Below are positions 26,130-34,898 of a stretch of DNA of 64,000 bases, in pieces. The DNA comes from Hyphomicrobiales bacterium. GTDB taxonomy: Bacteria; Pseudomonadota; Alphaproteobacteria; Rhizobiales; Xanthobacteraceae. Position 1 is the first letter of the stretch. Each line of letters begins with the position of its first letter. The notes beneath the pieces are model-generated. The model saw nothing but the letters and a program-made list of their open reading frames with translations, had not been told where the DNA came from and searched no databases. The stretch covers positions 120,524-184,523 of the forward strand of contig PNAI01000048.1 in the NCBI GenBank assembly GCA_003169835.1. The letters are read 5' to 3'. The translations under genes were made by a program, and so were the position numbers.

Positions 26130-26918
26130 TCACATCCGCGCCGACGCGCCGCCGTCGACCGCCCAGGCGCTGCCGGTGACGAAGCTTGCACGCTCGGACG
26201 CCAGGAATGTAACCACGTCGCTGACTTCCTCGGAAGTGCCCATCCGGCCTAATGGGATACGCGACGTGCGCGGCGCCAGAACTTCAGCCTCCGATTTTCC
26301 GCTTTTCTGCATTGCCTTGCGAATGTTTTCGTCGTGGCGTTCGGTGCGGATGCTGGTCGGCACGACGGCGTTGACCAGGATGCCATCCTTCCCGAGATCG
26401 TTTGCCAGCGCCACGGTCAAATTCAGCATGGCTGCGTTGTTGAGGCCGACCGTGATTGCGCCCAGCTGCGGATGCCAGGCCGCGCCGCCGGCGACATTGA
26501 CGATGCGCCCCCATTTACGCGCGCGCATGTGCGGGATGGCATAGCGTGAGCAGCGTACGGTGCCGTTCAACTTGTGCTCGAAGGCTTCGGCGAGTTTCTT
26601 TTCATCGAGTGCGAAGAAATCTCCGGCGCCGACATAGGCGGCATTGTTCACCTGGATATCAAGCCGTCCGAATTCGCTCATGGTGCGATCGAACAGCGTG
26701 CGCACTGCGTCGTCCTTTGTGAAGTCCGTCGGAATGCCGAGCACTTTGCCTTTGGCTTGCGATTTGATCGCAGCACAGGCTTCGGCGTTGCGTGCCGGAT
26801 CGAGGCTTGCGAGCACCACGTGTGCGCCCTCCGCGGCGAGTGCTGCCGCGCAAGTGCGCCCGATGCCGCGGCTTGCGCCGGTGACGATCGCGACGCGGCC
26901 GGTAAGTCCGAGGTCCAT
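26130..26918 (-). CDS. SDR family protein lacking the catalytic Ser-Tyr-Lys set
   Basis: Rossmann-fold protein of 262 residues. The NAD(P)-binding motif TGASRGIG (13-20) and NNAA (91-94) are intact. At the expected catalytic positions I read Gly144 for Ser, Val157 for Tyr and Asn161 for Lys (stretch GAITVGLNNAAM). It is therefore unlikely to be a normal alcohol dehydrogenase; it may have another chemistry or a binding role. It starts four bases after the beta-propeller gene, and its stop touches or overlaps the start of the Bug gene. ATG 26918 has AGGATAA upstream. Confidence 0.88.
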   Translation of the reverse strand: MDLGLTGRVAIVTGASRGIGRTCAAALAAEGAHVVLASLDPARNAEACAAIKSQAKGKVLGIPTDFTKDDAVRTLFDRTMSEFGRLDIQVNNAAYVGAGDFFALDEKKLAEAFEHKLNGTVRCSRYAIPHMRARKWGRIVNVAGGAAWHPQLGAITVGLNNAAMLNLTVALANDLGKDGILVNAVVPTSIRTERHDENIRKAMQKSGKSEAEVLAPRTSRIPLGRMGTSEEVSDVVTFLASERASFVTGSAWAVDGGASARM

Positions 26919-26922
26919 TTTA

Positions 26923-28104
26923 TTATCCTGTGTATTCGAGAATGTGCATCCCCGCGCCAGCGCGGTCGATGAGATAGAGACGGCCGTGCTCGTCTGAGCC
27001 GATGTCGTTCGATTGTACCGCGGGCCGGCCGTTCTCGAGCGCGGGAACGTAGCAGCCGACTTCCTTCGGGTTGAATGGATCGCTCACGTTCACCGCACGC
27101 AGGCCGGCGTTGAAATAAGTGAGGAAGACGAGATCCTTCCACGGACCTTGCGCGGGAAGATTTTCCAAGATGTTGTGCGCGCCGTAGCGGCCGGGACGGT
27201 CGTAGTATTTTTCGCGATCCGGCATGAAGGTTGCGATGGGGATCAATTTATCTTCCTTGCGCGCGTCGATCACCCACATGAATTGCGCGTCCCAATATTT
27301 CTGTTTGCCGCGCGCTTCGTCGGTGCAGATGAGGTATGGGCGGTCGCCGAGCGGCCAGCAGGTGTGGTTCGAGCCGGGAAACGGCGGCGCCCAGGAGAGG
27401 TGTCCCACCAGTTTCATGTTGCGCAAATCCGAACAGTCGATGATGGAAATGCCGCCGCCCCACCATGCGCAATACATTCGGTTGCCACGGATCACGGGCG
27501 GTCCATGCAGCGTGATCGCTTCCTCGTGTGGGGCTGCGTCGCCGGTTTCGCCGTCGCCGTCCGCCTTCATCCACGGCAGACCCCATTGGCTGAGGATTTC
27601 CGGCTTGAGCGGGTCTTTAATGTCGAGCGTCCAGATCACGCGCTTGTTCCAGCCCGGCGCGTTGTTGGGGAGGAACGCGAGCTTGCGTTTGTTGTCGACG
27701 CCAAAGCGGTGCGGGCCGGTGCCCGGCGTGTCGTAGAAGCCGATCTGCTTGGGCTCGCCGCCTTTGCTGATATCGAAGAGGAAGAGGCCGGTGCGCGCGT
27801 TGCGGCCGACATCGCCAGCGAGCCGCTCGGAATTAACGTAGAGAATGTCGCCATCGACCACGCGCAACTTATGCGAATGCACGCCGGGCGGCGATTTCAC
27901 CTCGGCGACCTTGTGCGGGTTGCGCGGGTCGCGCACGTCGTGGACGGTGAAGCCTTCCGGCCCGTTGAAGCTCGCGCTGCCGACGCCGCCCACGTAAGCG
28001 TAGCCCTTGTTGATCTCGACAATACTTCCGCCACCCCAACCGGCGGTCGCGTCGTGGCCAAGTACGCGAAAGTTTTTTGCTTCTTCGGGGAAAGTCGTCG
28101 TCAT
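26923..28104 (-). CDS. LVIVD-repeat beta-propeller protein
   Basis: Protein of 393 residues made of repeated blade-like units of the form 'I-x-D-(I/V)-x-D-P-x-x-P' (VHDVRDPRNPHKVAEV, TLDIKDPLKPEILSQW, AVNVSDPFNPKEVGCY), as in LVIVD/choice-of-anchor propeller proteins. No signal peptide or anchor is visible, so a cytoplasmic role is suggested. Histidines and acidic residues (HSHKLRVVDGD, PHEEAITLHGPP) could be functional. It is in one run with the ThDP enzyme (26-bp gap) and the SDR (4-bp gap). A reaction cannot be assigned; lactonase-like or scaffold roles are both possible. Confidence 0.8.
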   Translation of the reverse strand: MTTTFPEEAKNFRVLGHDATAGWGGGSIVEINKGYAYVGGVGSASFNGPEGFTVHDVRDPRNPHKVAEVKSPPGVHSHKLRVVDGDILYVNSERLAGDVGRNARTGLFLFDISKGGEPKQIGFYDTPGTGPHRFGVDNKRKLAFLPNNAPGWNKRVIWTLDIKDPLKPEILSQWGLPWMKADGDGETGDAAPHEEAITLHGPPVIRGNRMYCAWWGGGISIIDCSDLRNMKLVGHLSWAPPFPGSNHTCWPLGDRPYLICTDEARGKQKYWDAQFMWVIDARKEDKLIPIATFMPDREKYYDRPGRYGAHNILENLPAQGPWKDLVFLTYFNAGLRAVNVSDPFNPKEVGCYVPALENGRPAVQSNDIGSDEHGRLYLIDRAGAGMHILEYTG

Positions 28105-28130
28105 GCGTCACTCCACATTCTGAATCGAAG

Positions 28131-29927
28131 TTAGCTCGGCTGATATCTTCCGCCGAAGGCAGGCTGGCTCTGGCCTAAGCCCGGAAGCTCCCAGACACCC
28201 GCACCCCCCGGATTCTTGTCGGCGCCGATGTTGGCGTCGATCAGATACGGCTTGTTGGCAGCGACCGCCATCTTTACCGCGTCGGCAAGATCGCTTGCGC
28301 GATTGACGCTTACGCCTGCGACGCCGGCCGCACGCGCCATGGCAGCGAAGTCGGGATTGTACGGCGCGCCGGTCTGCGGGTGCTTGAAGTCGGTGGCGAG
28401 TTCGCGACCGCCGAGGTAGCCGCGTTGCAGGCCGCGGATCGAGGCATAGGCGTAGTTGTTCCACACCACCCATACGACCGGCAGGTCATACTCGACGGCG
28501 GTGCCGAGCACGCTCGCGTGCATGAAGAAGGCACCGTCGCCGCAGACCGAGACGCATGGCCGATCGGGTGCCGCGAACTTCGCGCCCAGCACGCCGGCGA
28601 CGCCAAAGCCCATGGGACCAAAACCCATGGAGCCGATGAGCGATGTCGGGCCGCGTGGCTTGCAAAATTGCAGCAGCCAATTGTGATGCACGCCGATGTC
28701 GCTCACCAGGATGGTGTCTGCGGGTAGCGCATTTTCGATCTCGTGTACGGCGCGCTGCGGCGGGATTGGCGTGCCGTCTTCGATAAAGCCGGGTGCGATG
28801 TAGGCTTCCCATTGCTTGCGATAGCCAGCGATGGTTGCGAGCCATTTCTTTCGCGCTGACGTGGTGTCGCCGACTTTGCGCTGCGAGAGTTCTCCAAGTA
28901 CCTGGCGCAGGAAGGTGCGTACGTCGGCCATCAGTCCGAGCGCGACAGGATAGTTGCGCGCGATCTCGTCGGGATCGATGTCGACGTGGATGAGCTTGGT
29001 CGGCGGGATGGTGAACGAATATCCCGGCAGCCACGAACTCGACGTGCGGTCATCAAAACGCACGCCAAGCGCGAGCAGCACGTCGGCGGTGCGCGCGGCA
29101 TGATTGGACTGATAGGGACCGTTGCGTGCGACGAGACCGAGCGCGAGCGGGTGCTCCGAGTTGATCGCGCCGGTGCCGCTCGCCGACCACGCGACGGGAA
29201 TTTGTAATTTCTCGGCGAGCGCGAGCAGATCGGCGGTGGCGGTGCCGTATTTCACGCCTTGACCAACGAGAATCACCGGCCGTTCTGCTGAGAGCAGCAT
29301 ATCGACGGCTTTGATGACGCCCTCGGGATCGGCGCCGGCGCGGCAGGAGATATTGGCGTTCCAGTCTTCCGGCTTGGGCGTTTCCTCGGCGGCGGCCTCC
29401 TTGAACACATCGAATGGCACATCGAGCACCACCGGCCCCGGCCGTCCGGTCATCATCGTTTTCCAGGCCTGGCGGATGGCGAGCGGCACCATCTCGCCGC
29501 GCGTCGGCTGGAACACCTTCTTGCACATGGTGCGCACGGTCGAAGGAAAATCGGCCTGATAGTGGCGGTAGAGTTCCTGGAACGCGCCGCGATTGAACTG
29601 GCTGGTCGGTATGTTGCCGGTCACCGCAAGGAACGGCACGGAATCGAGATACGCATTGGCGAGTGCGATCGGCAGATTGACCGAACCGGGACCGCAGGAG
29701 GTGAATGTCGCCACGGGATGGCCTGAGACGCGGTAATAGACATCCGCCATGAAGCCAGCGACCGTCTCGTGATGGACCGAGATGGTCTTGATGTCGTTCT
29801 GGCGCTCATAGAGCGCGTCGATGAATTGAATATTGCCGTGACCGCACAGGCCGAAGGCGTAAGGTACTTTTTCGCGGATGAGATAGTCAACGATGACCTG
29901 GCCGCCATCGAGCATGTTCTTCGACAT
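28131..29927 (-). CDS. thiamine-diphosphate-dependent enzyme, acetolactate-synthase-like
   Basis: Enzyme of 598 residues with the three-domain PYR, central and PP layout. The activating Glu54 lies in VHHETVAGFMADVYYR, and the ThDP/Mg motif is GDGAFFMHAS ending in WVVWNN about 30 residues later. It may be a decarboxylase, carboligase or oxalyl/benzoylformate-type enzyme; no regulatory small subunit (IlvN) gene is adjacent, so biosynthetic AHAS is unlikely. ATG 29927 is chosen; an upstream TTG at 29945 has no site. It follows a binding-protein gene by 41 bp and precedes the propeller and SDR genes. Confidence 0.9.
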   Translation of the reverse strand: MSKNMLDGGQVIVDYLIREKVPYAFGLCGHGNIQFIDALYERQNDIKTISVHHETVAGFMADVYYRVSGHPVATFTSCGPGSVNLPIALANAYLDSVPFLAVTGNIPTSQFNRGAFQELYRHYQADFPSTVRTMCKKVFQPTRGEMVPLAIRQAWKTMMTGRPGPVVLDVPFDVFKEAAAEETPKPEDWNANISCRAGADPEGVIKAVDMLLSAERPVILVGQGVKYGTATADLLALAEKLQIPVAWSASGTGAINSEHPLALGLVARNGPYQSNHAARTADVLLALGVRFDDRTSSSWLPGYSFTIPPTKLIHVDIDPDEIARNYPVALGLMADVRTFLRQVLGELSQRKVGDTTSARKKWLATIAGYRKQWEAYIAPGFIEDGTPIPPQRAVHEIENALPADTILVSDIGVHHNWLLQFCKPRGPTSLIGSMGFGPMGFGVAGVLGAKFAAPDRPCVSVCGDGAFFMHASVLGTAVEYDLPVVWVVWNNYAYASIRGLQRGYLGGRELATDFKHPQTGAPYNPDFAAMARAAGVAGVSVNRASDLADAVKMAVAANKPYLIDANIGADKNPGGAGVWELPGLGQSQPAFGGRYQPS

Positions 29928-29968
29928 TGCCGCGGGTACTCCCAAACTGCAAACCGGATTGTGAATTC

Positions 29969-30937
29969 TTAGTGTGCGAGCCGCTTAAGCGCGCGACCGT
30001 AGTAAGAGAGGTCGATATAGCGTTCGGTCGGGTACAACGTCCCGCCTTCGACCTCGTGGCGCAGCGTCAGCACGTTTTTAAAGCCTGCCATGTTGAACTT
30101 TGCGTCGGTGGCATAACCAAACGAAGGTTCGACCATGAGGTCGTAGCTGCGCTCGGCGAGCGATTTCGACAGCTTTTGCTTGTCCACCAACATTGCGACG
30201 GCTTCCGCGCGGTTCTTGCGATTGACGACCCATCGCAACGACTCGATATAGCCCGCGATGTAGCGTTCAACTGTTTCGGGGTTTGCTTTCGCCCAAGAAC
30301 GCAGCACGTAGGAGCCGCCGGCCTGATAGGGACCAAGCATGTTCACAGTGCGGCCGAGACTCTTCATTCCTTGTTCGACCGCCAGAACCGAGTAGGGGAC
30401 ATTCATGACGGCGGCGGCGTTGTCCTTGCTCTCCATCATGGCCTTGAAGCGGAATGTTCCGTTGCCGACGGGATTGAGCTTGTAGTCAACGCCGTCCTTC
30501 AGACCGTTCTTGAGCAGAATCTTTTTGGCTTGCAACGCATAGGCGGTATTGGTCGCATCGACGACAACGGATTTTCCGCGGATATCGGCGAACGTTTTGA
30601 TGTTCGACTGAACGACGAATTCGTTCGTCCCGCTGTCGCCGCCCATGACGATCACAATGTCGACGTTGGCCACATCAGCCATGGCGACGGCATTGTCGAC
30701 CGCGGAATGCACGATCTCAAATTTGGCGGCGGCCAATCCTGCGCGCTGGCTGCCGGAATTCTCAGTGAACTCCAGTTCGAGCTTGATGCCCTGTTTGTTG
30801 AAGTAGCCCTTCTCCATGCCTACAAAAAACGGCAATGCGCGTGCGTTGGGGAAGGTGTTGACACGAACGACGACCGGATCGGCGGCGAGCGCATGACCGG
30901 AGAAGAGTGTGAGCGCAAAAAGGGATAATAGTCGCAT
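29969..30937 (-). CDS. NMT1-like substrate-binding protein (orphan)
   Basis: Periplasmic binding protein of 322 residues. ATG 30937 gives the signal peptide MRLLSLFALTLFSGHALAAD and has AAGGA upstream. The frame is open 19 codons further, but that part is Arg-rich and not signal-like. FFVGMEKGYFNKQGIKLELEFT and KIVHSAVDNAVAM-like segments place it with NMT1/SsuA proteins. It is the first gene of the minus-strand set that continues with the ThDP enzyme. No permease is near. The 93-bp divergent gap to the LLM gene carries both promoters. Confidence 0.87.
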   Translation of the reverse strand: MRLLSLFALTLFSGHALAADPVVVRVNTFPNARALPFFVGMEKGYFNKQGIKLELEFTENSGSQRAGLAAAKFEIVHSAVDNAVAMADVANVDIVIVMGGDSGTNEFVVQSNIKTFADIRGKSVVVDATNTAYALQAKKILLKNGLKDGVDYKLNPVGNGTFRFKAMMESKDNAAAVMNVPYSVLAVEQGMKSLGRTVNMLGPYQAGGSYVLRSWAKANPETVERYIAGYIESLRWVVNRKNRAEAVAMLVDKQKLSKSLAERSYDLMVEPSFGYATDAKFNMAGFKNVLTLRHEVEGGTLYPTERYIDLSYYGRALKRLAH

Positions 30938-31030
30938 GGGTGGGGGTCCTTGGCATCGGCGGGCGCGCGTGCGAAAGACTTGCCGCGCCATCATGGTCTA
31001 GCCTAGCCGACCGGAGAGCGGAGATCGAGG

Positions 31031-32140
31031 ATGAGATTGGGGTACTTCACGATGCCGGTTCACCCGATGGACCGGAGTTGGGTCGAGACGCTCAAAGAGG
31101 ATCGGGAAGCCGTCATTCTTGCCGATAAACTCGGGTTCTACGATGCCTTCGTGGGCGAGCACCTGACTGACGCCTGTGAAAATATCACCAACAGCATGAT
31201 GTTTCATGCATCCCTGATCCCCGAAACCAAGCAGATCAAGCTCGCGACCGGTACGACCAACCTCTCCCACATGCACCCGGTCCTCATTGCCGTGCAGGCA
31301 GCCATGTTCGATCACATGGCTGAAGGCCGCTTTATCTTCGGCGTCAGCCCCGGCGCGCTGACTTCGGATGCGGAGGCGCTCGGTATTCTGGAGCAGGATC
31401 GCAACAAGCTGTTCGCCGAGGCGATCGACGTGATCCTCGCCATTTGGCAGGGCGAGGCGCCTTACAACATCGACTTTCCCGATAACCGCTACAAAGTTTC
31501 AACCCAGCGCACGCAGGCGCTGCATATCGGCGTCGGCTACATGGGCAAGCCCTACCAGAAGCCGCGGCCGGAAATCGTCGGCACGGTGGTGGCGCCGTTA
31601 TCGCCGGGCGTCGTACTGATGGGCAAGCGCGATTTCCATCCGCTGTCGGCGAATTTCTTGCTCTCCAAGCATTTGAAATCGCATTGGGAACACTATTGCA
31701 AAGGCAAAACCGAAGTTGGTGTCGAGCCGGACGTTGCCGACTGGCGGGTGGCGCGCGCGCTCTTTGTTGCCGATGACGACAAAACTGCGGCGCGTTATGG
31801 CCGCACTGATGCTGCCAGCCCGTACGTCTTCTACTATGAGCAGATGCTGGCCAAGATGAAGCGCGGCAAGCGGCTCTACGTGTTCAAGAGCCACAAGGAT
31901 CAGCCGGACGAAGAGATCACGTTCGATCATGTGATGAACAATTGCGTGATCTACGGCAGCGTCAACAAGGTGGTCGAGGAGATTCTTGCGTTGCGCGCGG
32001 AGGTCGGCGATTTCGGCGAGCTGGTGTACGCCGGAATGGATTGGGTCGAGCCCGCGCTTGCCAGGCGCTCAATGCAATTGATGGCGGAGCAGGTCATGCC
32101 ACGCGTCAATGCTGCGATCGGCAAGTCTGCTGCGGCGTGA
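31031..32140 (+). CDS. LLM class flavin-dependent oxidoreductase
   Basis: Bacterial luciferase-like TIM-barrel enzyme of 369 residues, using FMNH2 from a partner reductase or F420. The start MRLGYFTMPVHP, then DKLGFYDAFVGEHLTDACEN and RFIFGVSPGALTSDAEALG, is close to limonene 1,2-monooxygenase/alkanal monooxygenase-like members. It probably adds oxygen to an imported compound. It leads the plus-strand set LLM, bicupin, EutA, TctC-like, Fe-S protein. No flavin reductase gene is adjacent. Confidence 0.9.
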   Translation: MRLGYFTMPVHPMDRSWVETLKEDREAVILADKLGFYDAFVGEHLTDACENITNSMMFHASLIPETKQIKLATGTTNLSHMHPVLIAVQAAMFDHMAEGRFIFGVSPGALTSDAEALGILEQDRNKLFAEAIDVILAIWQGEAPYNIDFPDNRYKVSTQRTQALHIGVGYMGKPYQKPRPEIVGTVVAPLSPGVVLMGKRDFHPLSANFLLSKHLKSHWEHYCKGKTEVGVEPDVADWRVARALFVADDDKTAARYGRTDAASPYVFYYEQMLAKMKRGKRLYVFKSHKDQPDEEITFDHVMNNCVIYGSVNKVVEEILALRAEVGDFGELVYAGMDWVEPALARRSMQLMAEQVMPRVNAAIGKSAAA

Positions 32141-32223
32141 GCCCGGCGCGCGCTGCAGCGCGATAGCGCCACTTCACAATTGGTTCTGCGGGACTATGAT
32201 GCTCCCTCACGCCGGAGGATATT

Positions 32224-33315
32224 ATGGACGCCGTGAACAAGCCCAGAATGCTGCTCGATCCCTACCTCTCCTGGGCGGAGAAAGAAGGTGTGCCGATCAC
32301 CGAGGACTTCGGCGTCGATCTGCTTAAAGTGCCGATCGCGCACTGGCCGCGGATGGGCGTTGAGGGCGGCATCGTGCATCTCAAAGGCCGCGGCGATTTC
32401 GTGTCGGTGTTCGTGCTCGATCTTGCACCTGGCGCGAAAACTGAACCGCAGAAACATCTCTTCGAAGAAGTTGTCTACGTGCTCTCCGGCCACGGCAGCA
32501 CCGTTGTCGAAACCAGTGACGGGCACAACCACAGCTTCGAATGGGGACCCAAAAGCCTATTCGCGCTGCCGCTCAACTGCCGCTACCAGCATTTCAATTC
32601 GAGCGGGCGCGAGCGCGCACGGCTGAGTTCGACCAACAGTCTGCCGACCATGCTCAATCTGTTCCACAACGAAGCGTTCGTGTTCGACAATTCATTCCAG
32701 TTCATGGACCGGCAGGGCGCGCCGGGATTTTTCGCGGGCGAGGGCAATTTCATCCCGGTGCGTCCGGGCCGCAATATGTGGGAGACCAACTTCATTCCGG
32801 ATCTTGCGGCGTTCGAACTCAAGGCCTGGGACCAGCGCGGCGCCGGCGGCTCAAGCATGATGTTCATCCTGGCGGAGGGCACCATTCATGCGCATTCCTC
32901 GCAGATGCCGGTCGGCACCTATAAGAAAGCGCATCGGCATGGCGCCGACTTCCATGTCTTCGCCGTCACAGGACACGGCTATTCGCTGTTTTGGTACGAC
33001 GGCGAGAAGGATTTCATCCGCGTCGATTGGCAGCATGGCGTGGTGTTCGCGCCGTCCGACCAGATGTTCCACCAGCATTTCAATACGTCGGAACATCCTG
33101 CGCGCTATCTCGCGGTCGCCATGGGCAGCCTGCGTTATCCGTTCACCGCGAACAAACGGCGCGTCTTCATGGGCATGGATGTGAATGTCAAGGATGGCGG
33201 CTGCCAGATCGAATACGAGCACCAGGACCCGCGTATCCATAAGATTTTTCTGAGCGAGCTTGGCAAGCACGGCGTCAAGTCGGGCATGGCGAAGTTCGTC
33301 AACGAAGCGGCGTAG
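32224..33315 (+). CDS. bicupin domain protein (annotated elsewhere as ethanolamine ammonia-lyase-activating)
   Basis: Protein of 363 residues with two cupin barrels. The first has EPQKHLFEEVVYVLSGHGS and CRYQHFN, the second YKKAHRHGADFHVFAVTGHG and DQMFHQHFN; the His/Glu sets could each bind a metal. Cupins of this length are sometimes named 'ethanolamine ammonia-lyase-activating' because of eutA neighbours, and here eutA follows by 23 bp. A direct activation role is not shown by sequence; a metal-dependent dioxygenase or isomerase is equally possible. ATG 32224 has GGAGG at 32215-32219. Confidence 0.85.
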   Translation: MDAVNKPRMLLDPYLSWAEKEGVPITEDFGVDLLKVPIAHWPRMGVEGGIVHLKGRGDFVSVFVLDLAPGAKTEPQKHLFEEVVYVLSGHGSTVVETSDGHNHSFEWGPKSLFALPLNCRYQHFNSSGRERARLSSTNSLPTMLNLFHNEAFVFDNSFQFMDRQGAPGFFAGEGNFIPVRPGRNMWETNFIPDLAAFELKAWDQRGAGGSSMMFILAEGTIHAHSSQMPVGTYKKAHRHGADFHVFAVTGHGYSLFWYDGEKDFIRVDWQHGVVFAPSDQMFHQHFNTSEHPARYLAVAMGSLRYPFTANKRRVFMGMDVNVKDGGCQIEYEHQDPRIHKIFLSELGKHGVKSGMAKFVNEAA

Positions 33316-33338
33316 GGCTGCCCGTCAGCAACTCACAT

Positions 33339-34853
33339 ATGCACGATCTCGAATTCGAGCACGTCCACGTCGATGACGCCGCCGAGACGCGCGAGATTCG
33401 CGAGGCGATCTGGGCTGCGGACAACGTCGAGCTCACGACCGTTGGCATCGACATCGGTTCATCGACCTCGCACTTGATGTTTGCGCGGGTGCATTTGTCA
33501 CGCCTGGCGACTGGACTCTCGAGCCGTTTCGTCGTGGTGGAGCGGAAGATCCTTTGGCAATCGCCGATCCTGCTCACGCCCTATCTGCCGGATTTCACTA
33601 TCGACACGGCAAAGCTCGCCGCGTTCATCGCGCAGAGTTACGCCGCCGCCGGACTTGAGCGTGCGAAGGTGGACTCAGGGGCGGTGATTCTCACCGGCGA
33701 GGCGCTCAAACGCAAGAACGCGCGCGCCATCGCCGATTTGTTCGCGGAGGAGGGCGGTAAGTTCGTGTGCGCCTCCGCAGGCCATCACATGGAATGCCAG
33801 ATGGCGGCGCATGGATCGGGTGCGGTCAAGATTTCGGCGAGCAAGGCTAAGACCGTGCTCAACGTCGATATCGGCGGCGGTACCACAAAATTCGCGCTGA
33901 TCCGCAATGGCGAATTGATCGCGAGTGCTGCGATCGCCGTCGGTGGCCGGCTGATCGTCGAAGGGCCTGAGGGGCTCACCCGCGTCGAGGAACCCGCCAT
34001 CGATATCGCGCGCAGTCTTGGTATCGATCTGGCACTTGGCCGAAAACTTGCTGCGCGCGATCGGAGGAGACTCGTTACACGCATGAGCGAACTGATCATT
34101 GCGATGATGAATCGCGCGGCCCCGGATGTGCTCATAAAAAAGCTGCTGGTGACCGAGCCGTGGCCATACCAACTTACAGACATCGCGATCGATGCCGTCA
34201 CGTTCTCCGGCGGCGTTGCCGAATATCTCTATGGCCGTGAGACCCAGCAGTTCGGTGATCTTGGCTTCGATCTCGCGCATGAGCTGCGCCACGCGCTTTC
34301 GCATCATCGCATTGCGGCCGAGGTCTGGGATCCGGGGCAGGGCATTCGCGCCACGGTGATCGGGGCTGCGCAATTTTCGGTGCAGACCAGCGGTAATACC
34401 ATCATGATTGCCGACCGCAAGCTGCTGCCGCTGCACAATCTGCCGGTGCTGGCGTGCCCGTTCGATCTGTCGGGCGACATCGATGAGTATGCCGTGGCGG
34501 CGCAGGTGCGCGCGGCATTGGCGCAATCGGACATGGAGGATGGCGCCGCTGCGATTGCGCTCGCGTTCCGCTGGCAGGGCGATCCGCTGCACACGCGCTT
34601 GGCCGCGCTGGCCGAGGGCATCTGTGCCGCTGTGCCGAAGACCATTGCGGCGGGGTTGCCGCTGGTGCTGCTGATTGATGGCGATATCGGACTAAGTCTT
34701 GGCCGTGTCATCCATTTCGAGACGACGCCCGGCTCCAATGTCATCGCCATCGATGGCGTTCAGCTCAAGCAATTCGATTATGTGGATGTCGGAGCCGTCA
34801 TCGATGTCAGCAACGTCGTCATTGTGATTATCAAGTCGCTGTTGTTCAGATAA
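33339..34853 (+). CDS. eutA: EutA-like ethanolamine ammonia-lyase reactivating ATPase
   Basis: Actin/Hsp70-fold ATPase of 504 residues. Phosphate loop 1 is TVGIDIGSSTSHLMFARV (residues 34-51), phosphate loop 2 is VDIGGGTTKFAL near residue 176, and the adenosine motif is TFSGGVAEYLYG. EutA removes damaged adenosylcobalamin from ethanolamine ammonia-lyase (established). No eutB, eutC or other B12 enzyme gene lies in this window, so its client is not visible here. It sits between the bicupin and a TctC-like binding protein. Confidence 0.88.
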   Translation: MHDLEFEHVHVDDAAETREIREAIWAADNVELTTVGIDIGSSTSHLMFARVHLSRLATGLSSRFVVVERKILWQSPILLTPYLPDFTIDTAKLAAFIAQSYAAAGLERAKVDSGAVILTGEALKRKNARAIADLFAEEGGKFVCASAGHHMECQMAAHGSGAVKISASKAKTVLNVDIGGGTTKFALIRNGELIASAAIAVGGRLIVEGPEGLTRVEEPAIDIARSLGIDLALGRKLAARDRRRLVTRMSELIIAMMNRAAPDVLIKKLLVTEPWPYQLTDIAIDAVTFSGGVAEYLYGRETQQFGDLGFDLAHELRHALSHHRIAAEVWDPGQGIRATVIGAAQFSVQTSGNTIMIADRKLLPLHNLPVLACPFDLSGDIDEYAVAAQVRAALAQSDMEDGAAAIALAFRWQGDPLHTRLAALAEGICAAVPKTIAAGLPLVLLIDGDIGLSLGRVIHFETTPGSNVIAIDGVQLKQFDYVDVGAVIDVSNVVIVIIKSLLFR

Positions 34854-34898
34854 CATCCAGGTGCGGTCAATCGCCTGCAAGGTACGGGGGAGAGCGAA

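Noticed and set aside
28131-29927. Biosynthetic acetolactate synthase (IlvB)
   Set aside because: No ilvN or ilvC gene is adjacent and the neighbours are catabolic; kept as a general ThDP-dependent enzyme.
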